Assembly: GCA_963775015.1 (NCBI GenBank)
Contig: CAVZHI010000017.1
Coordinates: 1-64,000, forward strand
Length of the DNA stretch: 64,000 nucleotides
Reading direction: 5' to 3'
Source of the DNA: JAEMQF01 sp963775015
Lineage (GTDB): Bacteria > Pseudomonadota > Gammaproteobacteria > Burkholderiales > Burkholderiaceae_C
Positions 25,288 to 33,122 of the stretch are shown one piece after another. Under the pieces are notes generated by a model that was not told the origin of the DNA, did not search any database, and saw nothing but the letters and a program-made list of their open reading frames with translations. Position 1 is the first letter of the stretch; every line of letters begins with the position of its first letter. Position numbers and translations under genes: made by a program.

Positions 25288-25307
25288 GCGATCGATCCAT
25301 CGATCGC
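25288..25307. promoter_or_regulatory. 20-bp perfect palindrome, operator candidate
   Basis: GCGATCGATCCATCGATCGC pairs nine bases each side of a CC centre (or folds as a hairpin) immediately upstream of the boxB/boxA leader. A binding site controlling the tRNA array is plausible; no regulator is assigned. Confidence 0.4.
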
Positions 25308-25344
25308 TGACCTGTGCCGATGCGCAGGCCGGTTGGATTCGGAA

Positions 25345-25380
25345 CAAGAAAAAGGCCCGGATCCTTTCGAATCCGGGCCT
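25345..25380 (-). terminator. intrinsic terminator upstream of the tRNA array
   Basis: On the minus strand a 10-bp stem AGGCCCGGAT/ATCCGGGCCT with an 8-nt loop is followed by TTTTTCTTG. It would stop minus-strand transcripts before the array leader, or act as an attenuator if the array promoter lies further upstream. Confidence 0.7.
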
Positions 25381-25451
25381 CTGCGTACAGAGCTTGGAGG
25401 GTGCGCGTCTACGCGTTTCCCTCTCCCGGGTTCATTCGGTCCTCGTTCCGA

Positions 25452-25556
25452 TCAAGCTGCTGATGGCTCGCCGGAAAGGCGCGACTGGAAGGCCGCCGCG
25501 CATGTGCCCAGCGAACCCATCGCCATGGCACGTGCGAACGCGACCAGACCCTTCAT
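25452..25556 (-). CDS. possible 34-residue small protein
   Basis: A short minus-strand frame reads MKGLVAFARAMAMGSLGTCA then AFQSRLSGEPSAA and ends about 70 bp before the terminator at 25345-25380. That explains why a terminator sits there. No clear ribosome-binding site. The hydrophobic middle suggests a membrane peptide. A weak call, given by context. Confidence 0.25.
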   Translation of the reverse strand: MKGLVAFARAMAMGSLGTCAAAFQSRLSGEPSAA

Positions 25557-25656
25557 GGGTCGGGTTGTTCTGACGATGTGCCGGGATTTCACGATGAAGC
25601 CTCTTGAAGAATTCGGTACTCAGGAAAGTGGGGCGAAAGATCAACTGGGGCGGACT

Positions 25657-25671
25657 GTAAAGAGTCTTTAC
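25657..25671. promoter_or_regulatory. 15-bp inverted repeat, operator candidate for the HTH gene
   Basis: GTAAAGAGTCTTTAC is a perfect palindrome (7-1-7) centred about 70 bp before the start of the helix-turn-helix gene at 25732. An autoregulatory site is a reasonable guess. Confidence 0.4.
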
Positions 25672-25731
25672 GACCTCGTCAACCCCCTGAGACAATGCGG
25701 TTTGTATCCGTTGCATGCTGCACACGACAAA

Positions 25732-26106
25732 GTGCCCAACATCACCCTCGCCAGACGACAGAACGCGCTCGCCCTGTTCCAGGCGTACGCGGAGAAGGCG
25801 CTCGCCGCGGGCGCGCCGCCCAAGGGGCTCGAACAATCTTTCGCCGCGACGCTGCAAATTTCCCCCAGCATGTGGAGCCAGATCAAGGCAGCGCGGCCGA
25901 TCGGCGACAAGCTCGCGCGGCAGATCGAAACGCATTGCGGCCAGGCCGCCGGTTGGCTTGACGCGGCTCACGCCGAGATGCCGCTCACTGCGGCCGAGAG
26001 CGCGTTTCTTGAATTGGCGCTTGCCGCGCTGCGCGCGACGAAGAGTTCAGGTCGCAAGGCACTGCGCGCGCACTTGCAAAACATCATCGAGGGATCAAAA
26101 AAATGA
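25732..26106 (+). CDS. small helix-turn-helix DNA-binding protein
   Basis: With a GTG start at 25732 this is a 124-residue protein: VPNITLARRQNALALFQAYA, GLEQSFAATLQISPSMWSQI, ARPIGDKLARQIETHCGQAA. The middle is an XRE/Cro-like helix-turn-helix. Many Burkholderiales encode such a stand-alone protein. I reject the longer open frame from 25333 because it would run through the terminator and operator-like repeats. It is divergent from the tRNA array and could regulate it, but this is only proximity. Confidence 0.65.
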   Translation: MPNITLARRQNALALFQAYAEKALAAGAPPKGLEQSFAATLQISPSMWSQIKAARPIGDKLARQIETHCGQAAGWLDAAHAEMPLTAAESAFLELALAALRATKSSGRKALRAHLQNIIEGSKK

Positions 26107-26124
26107 GGCGCGGCGGTCGCGGCG

Positions 26125-27186
26125 TCATGTCAATCCCAGAAAGTGATCAAGCATATGGAAGTGGTCGTCGTGAAACCGATCCTCCATCTCGAGAAGACGA
26201 TCGATGCTGACCCACTCCACCGCTTGCGCGTCGTCGTCGGCACGCACCTCGGGCAGGGCGCGCTCGCCCAAATCGAAATGGTGCGCGTGCGTGATCGTTC
26301 GGCCTCGAATGCTGCGATCCGGGTGGTCGAACACGGCGGTTGCGCGCAAAGATCGGCGCATCGTATCGGCGAGCAGTTCGAGGTGCGTCTCCTCGGCGAG
26401 TTCGCGCAGCGTTGACTGGTACGCCGTTTCGCGTGCGTCGATGAAACCTCCCGGCACCGCCATCAGGCCGCGGCCGGGCGGTTTGCCGCGTTGGATCAGC
26501 AGCACGTGGCCGGCGCACTGCACCACGGCATCGACCGTCACGAAGACCGGCGGATAGGGTGACGCGGCCCAGGCCGCGTCATGCGCCTTCAGCACCCTCC
26601 ATTCATCGGTCAGCTCGGCGAACTGCGGCAACGCCGCCCAGGCGCGCAGGAAGTCGAGTGTGCTGCGCGGCGCCTGGTCGACGAGCGCGCCGAGGGTTGC
26701 GTTGAGGTTCTCGCCGGCGTTGCCGAAGTACGCGTCGCGCAGCGCCGTCGCATGCACCGGCGCGTGGCGCTCGACGCTGACCAGCGTCCAGCCGGGAAAC
26801 CCGCGCAAGTATTCGCTCGTCGGATCTTTGAAGTGGCCGACCAATGCGATCTTTGAACTCGAGCCGCTAATGCATTGGGCAATCACGGCATCGACACCGC
26901 GCCGCACGGCAGTGACCCAGCGCTCCTGGTTGTAGAAATCCCGCACCGGCAAGAAGCGCACACTATCGCGGTCGCTTTCGGGCAGCGTGAGCCGAATCAT
27001 TTCAGCCCGTTCCTCCCAGGTGAACGGGTTCTTCGGCGTTCTGGCCTGGTGCGCCGAGCCGATCACGACGATGCACAGGGGCGCGAGCCCGAGCGCATGT
27101 TGAAGCAGCGCGGCGTGGCCGCGGTGAAACGGCTGAAAGCGGCCGATGTAGACGGTGACGTCGCAGGAAGATGCAAGGTTTGCCAC
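26125..27186 (-). CDS. bifunctional NMN adenylyltransferase / Nudix hydrolase
   Basis: A 353-residue two-domain protein. Residues about 8-180 form a NadM-type adenylyltransferase with the nucleotide-binding YIGRFQPFHRGH and later SSSKIALVGHFKD. Residues about 205-350 form a Nudix domain with GGFIDARETAYQSTLRELAE then ET, matching GX5EX7REUXEEXGU closely. NadM makes NAD from NMN; the Nudix part may hydrolyse ADP-ribose. It is the last gene of the minus-strand NAD operon, 10 bp after nadE. Confidence 0.9.
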   Translation of the reverse strand: MANLASSCDVTVYIGRFQPFHRGHAALLQHALGLAPLCIVVIGSAHQARTPKNPFTWEERAEMIRLTLPESDRDSVRFLPVRDFYNQERWVTAVRRGVDAVIAQCISGSSSKIALVGHFKDPTSEYLRGFPGWTLVSVERHAPVHATALRDAYFGNAGENLNATLGALVDQAPRSTLDFLRAWAALPQFAELTDEWRVLKAHDAAWAASPYPPVFVTVDAVVQCAGHVLLIQRGKPPGRGLMAVPGGFIDARETAYQSTLRELAEETHLELLADTMRRSLRATAVFDHPDRSIRGRTITHAHHFDLGERALPEVRADDDAQAVEWVSIDRLLEMEDRFHDDHFHMLDHFLGLT

Positions 27187-27196
27187 TCGTGATCCC

Positions 27197-28897
27197 TCAA
27201 ACGTGTTTTGCGGCGATCGGCATCTGGCGGCCGGTTCCGAAAGCCCGCGCGCGCACCCGGATGATGGGCGGCGCCTGGCGCCGTTTGTATTCGTTGCGCG
27301 CGATCATCGAGCGCACGCGCTCGATCATGGCCGCGCCTTCGCTCCGGCTTCGCAAGTCCGTGACGAAAGCTTGGGCTTGCGCGAACTCCCAAGCCGCGAG
27401 GCGCTCGCCTTCGATCAGCAGTTTCAGGACTTCGTCGAGCACTTCGTAAGGCGGCAAGGAGTCGGTGTCTTTCTGGCCCGGGGCCAGTTCGGCCGAAGGA
27501 GGTTTGTCGATGATGGCTTGCGGAATCACTTCGGCGCCGGCGGCCTCGTTGACGTACCTCGACAAGGCGAACACCTCGGTCTTGTACAAGTCGCCGATGA
27601 GGCCGAGACCGCCGTTCGTGTCGCCGTACAAGGTGCAGTAGCCGACCGAGATTTCCGACTTGTTGCCCGTGGTCAGCAGCAGATGCCCGAAGCTGTTCGA
27701 GTACTCCATCAGGATCGTGCCTCGAATCCGCGCCTGCAGGTTCTCGAGCGCGAGCCCTTGCAGTGGCGCACCGAAGCTCGAACCGAATTGCGCGCCGTAA
27801 GCGGCAACGAGTTCGGCAATCGGGTGGGTGACGAGTTTGATGCCAAGGTTGCGGCAGAGCAGACCAGAGTCGTCGACCGAACCTTTCGACGAGAAGCTGG
27901 AAGGCATCGTCACCGCGACGACGTTGTCCGGCCCGAGCGCCTGAACCGCCAAGGCGAGCGTGAGCGCGCTGTCGATGCCTCCCGACGAGCCGACGACGGC
28001 GCGCTCGAATCCGCAGCGCCGCGCATAGTCGCGCAGGCCCAGAACGATTTGCGCCTGGTAGAAGGCGAGGGTGGACAGACCTTGCGCAGAAACGGGCGGC
28101 AGCGCCTCGCCATGCGCCGCGGCGAAGTGCCTGCCGTCGAAACGGAGCAGCGTCAGGTCTTCGCCGAAGCGCTGCGCCTCGAACACGACCCCCGAATCCG
28201 GTTCGACAGCAAACGACGCCCCGTCATAAACCAGCTGATCGTGCCCGCCGATCTGATTCACCCAGAGAATCGGCAAAGCGTTGCGGCGGCTTGCGCTGCT
28301 GAAGATCTGGTGCCGCTGTTCGCGCTTGCCGATGTTCGACGGGCTGGCGTTGATCGACACCACCAGGTCGGGCGCGGCGTCGCGCATGCGCTCGAACGGG
28401 TTCACGGCGTAGTCCCCACCCGCGTCGTTCCAGCCGTCTTCGCAGATCATGAACCCGACTTGCGCGTCGCCGATGCGCAGCACTTTCGCCACGTCAGGGC
28501 CGGGCTCGAAGTGACGGCGCTCGTCGAACACGTTGTAGGTGGGCAGCAACTGCTTCGCATAGCGCAGCACGATCTCCCCCGCGTTGATGACGAGCAGCGC
28601 GTTGTTCAAGCGCTTGCCGGCGCCTTCGCGAGCCTGCGGAGCACCGATCACCCAATGCAGATGGCGCAGTTGGCGTGATTCCTGCAGCAAGGCCTGCACG
28701 CCTTGCTCGACGCGTTGCTGGAAGCCGGTTTCCTCGAGCAGGTCGCCAGGGTAGTAGCCGCAGAGCCCGAGTTCGGAAAACACCACCATGTCGGCGCCGT
28801 GATCGTTCGCCTGGCGCGCGGCGCTCACCATGCGCTGCACATTGCCTTCGATGTCGCCGACGGTGACGTTGAGTTGCGCGATCGTGATGTTGAGCAT
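27197..28897 (-). CDS. nadE: glutamine-dependent NAD+ synthetase
   Basis: A 566-residue cytosolic enzyme that amidates nicotinate adenine dinucleotide. An N-terminal nitrilase-type glutaminase domain has VVFSELGLCGYYPGDL (catalytic Glu), a Lys after the middle of that domain and MICEDGWNDAGGDY (catalytic Cys). The C-terminal ATP-pyrophosphatase domain starts near residue 290 with VVGSSGGIDSALTLALAVQA. Later LLTTGNKSEISVGYCTLYGD and FALSRYVNEAAG lie at the active site. The frame is complete, unlike pncB upstream. Confidence 0.95.
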   Translation of the reverse strand: MLNITIAQLNVTVGDIEGNVQRMVSAARQANDHGADMVVFSELGLCGYYPGDLLEETGFQQRVEQGVQALLQESRQLRHLHWVIGAPQAREGAGKRLNNALLVINAGEIVLRYAKQLLPTYNVFDERRHFEPGPDVAKVLRIGDAQVGFMICEDGWNDAGGDYAVNPFERMRDAAPDLVVSINASPSNIGKREQRHQIFSSASRRNALPILWVNQIGGHDQLVYDGASFAVEPDSGVVFEAQRFGEDLTLLRFDGRHFAAAHGEALPPVSAQGLSTLAFYQAQIVLGLRDYARRCGFERAVVGSSGGIDSALTLALAVQALGPDNVVAVTMPSSFSSKGSVDDSGLLCRNLGIKLVTHPIAELVAAYGAQFGSSFGAPLQGLALENLQARIRGTILMEYSNSFGHLLLTTGNKSEISVGYCTLYGDTNGGLGLIGDLYKTEVFALSRYVNEAAGAEVIPQAIIDKPPSAELAPGQKDTDSLPPYEVLDEVLKLLIEGERLAAWEFAQAQAFVTDLRSRSEGAAMIERVRSMIARNEYKRRQAPPIIRVRARAFGTGRQMPIAAKHV

Positions 28898-28905
28898 GGC
28901 GCTTC

Positions 28906-30094
28906 TCAGCCCGCAATGTTGAACACCTGGCGCAAGTAGGCCAGGAAGGTCTGGTCATCGCACATCGCCTTGCCGGGGCTGTCCGACAACTTGGCCACCG
29001 GCTGGCCGTTGCAGCGCGTGAGCTTCATGACGATGTTGAGCGGCGCGAGTCCCATGTCGTTCGTCAGGTTCGTGCCGATGCCAAAGCCGAGCTGCGTTCG
29101 GTCGGCGAAGTGGCGGTAGAGGTTCAGCGCCTTCGACACATCGAGCCCGTCGGAGAACACCAAACGCTTCGTGTGTGCATCAATGCGCAGCTTGGCATAG
29201 TGGGCGAGCGCCTTCTCGCCCCAGTTGAGAGGATCGCCGGAATCGTGGCGCAGGCCGTCGAACAGCTTGGCGAAGTAGAGGTCGAAGTCAGCGAGGAAGG
29301 CGTCCATGCCGACGACGTCGGTCAAGGCCACGCCGAGGTCGCCGCGGTACTCCTGCACCCAGCCTTCCAGCGCGGCGCGTTGCGAGTCGCGCAGGCGCAC
29401 GTCGAGCGCCTGGTAGGTCTGCAGGTATTCATGCGCCATCGTGCCGATCGGCACCAGGCCGAGATCGCGCGCGAGCAGCACGTTCGACGTGCCCTTGAAG
29501 TATTGCGGCACGTCGCGCTTCAAGGTCGATACGACTTCGCGCTGCCAGTCCCCGGAGAACCTGCGGCGCACGCCGAAGTCGAAAAACTCGAAGGGGTGGC
29601 GCCGCGCGGGCTCTTCGCCGAAGCGACTGGAGCTGTTCGATTTTTGCCCGCAATCGTTGGCGACCCTGCTTCAATGCGCCCACTTCGTCGAAGCGGCGGA
29701 AGTACAACTCGTTGACGATCGCCAGGACAAAGATCTCGAACGCCATCACATGCACTTGCGGGCCACGCGCGACGATGTCCAGGTTGTTGCCGTTGGCTCG
29801 AACATTGATGAACTCGCGCTGGAAGCGGAAGATGCGCAGGAAGTCGACGAAGTCCGACTTCATGAAGCGCAAGCCGCGCAGGTAAGCCAGTTCGTCCGCG
29901 GCGAAGCCCAGCGTGCACAGGTGATCGAGCTGTTGATTCACCTGCGCCAGGAGTTCGCTCAGCGGATAGGCACTCTGGTTGCGGCAAACGAAGGTGTACT
30001 CGGCCTGAGTCTGCGGGTGACGGTGCAGCATCGCCTGCCACATCGTGAACTTGTAGAGGTCGGTCTCGAGGAGGCTGCGAAAAATGGGTTGCAT
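28906..30094 (-). CDS. pncB: nicotinate phosphoribosyltransferase, one frameshift
   Basis: Two frames give a full PncB of about 395 residues. MQPIFRSLLETDLYKFTMWQ to RLRAKIEQLQS is the N-terminal part. After a one-base shift near 29635 come the residues FGEEPARRHPFEFFDFGVRR and SGDWQREVVSTLKRDVPQYF. GTSNVLLARDLGLVPIGTMA holds the phosphorylated His region. FDGLRHDSGDPLNWGEKALA and VFSDGLDVSKAL complete the active site. It converts nicotinate and PRPP to nicotinate mononucleotide. Length 3n+1 fits an inserted base. Next in the operon is nadE, 9 bp away. Confidence 0.88.
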
Positions 30095-30135
30095 GGGGTG
30101 GGTCCTGTGGCACTGGCCTGTTGATGTCGAATCGA

Positions 30136-31005
30136 TCAGTCGGCGCGATTCGTTTCAAGCTGCGGCAGAAGGTCGATGCTCGTCATCAGCCGCACGCCCC
30201 TGGCCCGCATCGCCGCGAAGAACTGCGCCTGCTGCGCCTCGAACCCGGCCACCGGGCTCATGCAGTCGGTGAGCAGAACGATCCGGTCGAGCTTCTGACT
30301 CGGGAGGTTCTGCACGATGTGTTCGGTCGTCGCCTTGACGCAATGGCTGCTCGCCTCGCCGGCGATGATCAGCAACTCGCTGCGATCGAGTTGATCGATC
30401 AGCGCCCGATTCAGTTGCGTGGCAGGATCGTCGGCGTCGGGTACCTCGGCGAGCAACGCGCTGTAGTGCTCGGTCCAGGGGTTCGTCCCCTTGATCACCT
30501 TCTGCACGACGCCGAGCTGCCGCTCTTCCCACGCGTTGTACGCGAGTCGCACGTCGGCGTGCACGTTGTGCCCCCAGGTGCCGATCTCGCAGTGCACCGG
30601 CCAGACCATCAGCGTGTAGCGGCCGCGAGTCTCCAGCTCGCGGAGGTAGGCGCGTGCGCGTGGCCACGCGAGCGGGTCGCGCGGCCGGTAGTCGCCGGCC
30701 TCGACTTGAGCCAGGCTGATCGGGGTGAACGCGCTGACCGGCCCGCCGGCGCGGGTGTTCCAGAACGTTGGATGGGCGATGTCAAGCCGGTGGTGCGAGT
30801 CGAGTGTGACCGTGATGTCGGTCACTCCGCTCGAGCCTCGTTTGATGAAATCCGCCAGACGCAGCATGTCGACGTGCGCGCCGCCGACGGGCAGGGCAGG
30901 CGCCATCCGCGCGCCGCCCGATGGTTCGAGCGGGCGGTAGGACTCGGGCAGATCGCAGAAGTCGTTCTGCGGGTCGATGATCAGGAGATGAGTGCGGCGT
31001 TTCAT
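30136..31005 (-). CDS. nicotinamidase/isochorismatase-family hydrolase
   Basis: A 289-residue protein of the cysteine hydrolase fold. LLIIDPQNDFCDLPESYRPL carries the catalytic Asp near residue 11, HPTFWNTRAGG and VWPVHCEIGTWGHNVH the metal and oxyanion region, and IIAGEASSHCVKATTEHIV the nucleophile Cys. I start at the ATG at 31005, preceded by AAGGAGG. In the NAD operon it most likely deamidates nicotinamide to nicotinate for PncB. It is longer than typical PncA (about 210), so the exact substrate is not certain. Confidence 0.75.
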   Translation of the reverse strand: MKRRTHLLIIDPQNDFCDLPESYRPLEPSGGARMAPALPVGGAHVDMLRLADFIKRGSSGVTDITVTLDSHHRLDIAHPTFWNTRAGGPVSAFTPISLAQVEAGDYRPRDPLAWPRARAYLRELETRGRYTLMVWPVHCEIGTWGHNVHADVRLAYNAWEERQLGVVQKVIKGTNPWTEHYSALLAEVPDADDPATQLNRALIDQLDRSELLIIAGEASSHCVKATTEHIVQNLPSQKLDRIVLLTDCMSPVAGFEAQQAQFFAAMRARGVRLMTSIDLLPQLETNRAD

Positions 31006-31052
31006 CGGGCCTCCTTGACAGTGGATGGGTGCGGTCGGGCTTGCATCGAGTA

Positions 31053-31988
31053 TCAGATGACAAGGCATCCCCGAGCCGCTGCGACGCTGATCGTTGCTTC
31101 GACCCCCGCCGTGAAGCGCAAGAAGTCTGCCTCCATCCCGTCGGAGAAGATCACGCCGTGCTCGGGCATTCGCGAGCGCAGCTTCAGGGGTTCAGCCCTC
31201 GTCACGCTGCCGTAGACGATGGTGGCCTGCGAACTGCGCGTCGGGAACGGTTCGCGAACGGCGAACGTGAGGTTTTCGGCGTCCCAGGCGAGTGGCCGGT
31301 AGTGGGTTGCCGCCGTTACCTCAGCCACGGCACTCGCCAGAGCCACACCACCCGTCACGACACTCTTGAGCCACGCGGTGGAGCCGAGACCCGTCGAGAC
31401 GATCACGCCCGAGGACGACTGATGCTCGGTGCGGGTTCCTGTGCTGATGTCGTAGAGCGCCGACGTGTGGCTGCGCGGTCCGATGAACAGGTCGTTCACG
31501 GCGCGCATCGTCTGCCCGTCGGAGAGTCGCGCTTCGGCCATCGTGACCGCGCGAGTCGGGCGCCGATCGCGTGCGACGCCGGCGAGCAGCGCATCGAGTT
31601 GCGCCGGCTCGAACGGCAACAGCAGTCCGTCCCAGCGTGAGGGTTCAGGGTTCACGCCGATGAGCGGTTGGCCTTCGAGGTATTTCAGCGTGTTCGCGAC
31701 CAACCCGTCCTGGCCGAGCGCGACGACGATGTCGTCTTTGGCGAAGACAAAGTTCGCCAGGTGGTGCCGATCCAGGATCTGGTGGCGCCCCCAGCGGCGC
31801 AGCGCGTCGTTCACCTGGCGCAGGCTCTCGGCGTAGGCCAGGTTCTCCTGCACGTAGTCGCCAAAGTCCGCGCCCAGGTGCTCGATGTAGAAACGTGCCT
31901 GAGCCAGCGTGTGGTAGCGGGCGACCAGCTCCTCCAGGCGCGTCTTGCGCGTCACGAGGACGATCTTGCGCTCAGCGGGCGCGCTCAC
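31053..31988 (-). CDS. NAD kinase-like protein
   Basis: A 311-residue protein with NAD-kinase fold features. FAKDDIVVALGQDGLVANTL stands at the usual GGDG nucleotide-binding loop, here G-Q-D-G. PLIGVNPEPSRWDG and SSGVIVSTGLGSTAWLKSVV (GSTA loop) follow. The GTG start at 31988 has AAGGAG six bases upstream; an ATG at 32012 is an alternative. It overlaps the end of the SPFH gene. Because the first G of GGDG is followed by Q, activity toward NAD is an inference supported by the operon. Confidence 0.7.
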   Translation of the reverse strand: MSAPAERKIVLVTRKTRLEELVARYHTLAQARFYIEHLGADFGDYVQENLAYAESLRQVNDALRRWGRHQILDRHHLANFVFAKDDIVVALGQDGLVANTLKYLEGQPLIGVNPEPSRWDGLLLPFEPAQLDALLAGVARDRRPTRAVTMAEARLSDGQTMRAVNDLFIGPRSHTSALYDISTGTRTEHQSSSGVIVSTGLGSTAWLKSVVTGGVALASAVAEVTAATHYRPLAWDAENLTFAVREPFPTRSSQATIVYGSVTRAEPLKLRSRMPEHGVIFSDGMEADFLRFTAGVEATISVAAARGCLVI

Positions 31989-33033
31989 GGCTGCTCCTTG
32001 GTGCGTCGTCATGGGCGCCACCGGTTTGGCCCAGCAACGACTGCAACAGATCGGGCGACATGTTGAACTGCCCGATGCGCCCGGCGTTCTCGGCAATGCC
32101 GCCGAACGCCTGGGCGATCAGCTGTGCCGGCTGCATGCCCACCGCGGCGAGCGCCTGCACGACGCGCGGATCGGCCTTGTCCAGCGCCGTCATGACGCTG
32201 GAGACGCGATGCGCATCGGCTTCGGCGAGGGTTCGGCTGTTCGCGGCCTGGCCGTCGACGAGTGCCTTGCGGCGACTCTCCAGATCGACGTCGGAAGCCA
32301 TCTGATCGGCGCGCAGCTCGTTGTCCTTGCGCATCAGCGCGGCCTTGGCTTCCATCTTGGTTTCGCTGATCTGGCGCTTTTTCTGCTCCACCGCGATCTC
32401 GGTGTCGAGTTCGTTCTGCCGGATTGCGCGTTCCTTCTCGACCGCCGACATGCGGCGCGAATACACCGCGTCGTCGGCAGCGCGCAGGTTCGATTCGCGC
32501 GCTTCGGCTTCGAGGGCGCGCGCGAGGTCGGGTGTGGGCTTGACGCTCAGGATCGACACGCCGAGCACCTCCAGCCCGAGCGCAACGAGCTCGGGCTGGG
32601 TGCCGAGTTCCTGCTGCGCGGTCCGTGCGATCTGCGCCGGCGCGCGAAGCGCCTGTTTCAGGTCCATCGCCTGCACCGCCTGCTGCACGATCACTTCGGC
32701 CTGCTGCGCCACCCGGTCGCCCAGGCGTGCCGGGTCTTCCGAGGCGTAGCCCTTGCCGTCGGCGCGCAGGGAAAAGTCCATCATGGCCGCGGTGCGGCGC
32801 GGCTCGCTGATGCGGTAGGTCACCTGCCCCTGGACCGTCACGCTTTGAAAGTCCGAGGTGACGAGGTCGAGCATGAACGGGCGATCGTGGCTGGCCACGG
32901 GGACTGCCACCAGCGTCGCCAGCGGCGCATAGTAGAAGAACGACAGGCCCGCGCCGTCGCGCACGAGCTTGCCGCCGCGGAACTGCATCAGGTGCGTCGT
33001 GGGTTGCGATTTGATGAATCGAATGCCGAACAT
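31972..33033 (-). CDS. SPFH/Band 7 domain protein heading the NAD operon
   Basis: A 353-residue protein (MFGIRFIKSQPTTHLMQFRG) with an SPFH domain in its first 180 residues (DFQSVTVQGQVTYRISEPRR). A long charged coiled coil follows, residues about 200-290 (SAVEKERAIRQNELDTEIAV). The hydrophobic segment AGLSFFYYAPLATLVAVPVA near residues 31-50 could anchor it to the membrane. It is distinct from the slipin at 21096. It is the first gene after the NrtR operators, so it is predicted to be coregulated with NAD salvage. Its job there is unknown. Confidence 0.75.
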   Translation of the reverse strand: MFGIRFIKSQPTTHLMQFRGGKLVRDGAGLSFFYYAPLATLVAVPVASHDRPFMLDLVTSDFQSVTVQGQVTYRISEPRRTAAMMDFSLRADGKGYASEDPARLGDRVAQQAEVIVQQAVQAMDLKQALRAPAQIARTAQQELGTQPELVALGLEVLGVSILSVKPTPDLARALEAEARESNLRAADDAVYSRRMSAVEKERAIRQNELDTEIAVEQKKRQISETKMEAKAALMRKDNELRADQMASDVDLESRRKALVDGQAANSRTLAEADAHRVSSVMTALDKADPRVVQALAAVGMQPAQLIAQAFGGIAENAGRIGQFNMSPDLLQSLLGQTGGAHDDAPRSSRERAR

Positions 33034-33050
33034 GGGTGGGCTCCGGTTAA

Positions 33051-33096
33051 AAGATGTACTGGACAACTTGCATAAGATGTACAGTACAACCAAGTT
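33051..33096. promoter_or_regulatory. two NrtR-type operators between nrtR and the NAD operon
   Basis: Two inverted repeats of the form TGTAC-N-GTACA lie in the divergent promoter: TGTACTGGACA (33055-33065, one mismatch) and TGTACAGTACA (33078-33088, perfect). They are 23 bp apart centre to centre, and each is preceded by AAGA. The placement fits repression of both divergent units by NrtR. Confidence 0.65.
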
Positions 33097-33122
33097 CCGA
33101 AGATGTCAAGGCAGCCCCCGAC

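Noticed and set aside
25333..25731. N-terminal extension of the HTH protein (long frame from 25333)
   Set aside because: It would translate through a strong terminator stem and an operator-like palindrome and has no family similarity; the GTG at 25732 fits homologues.
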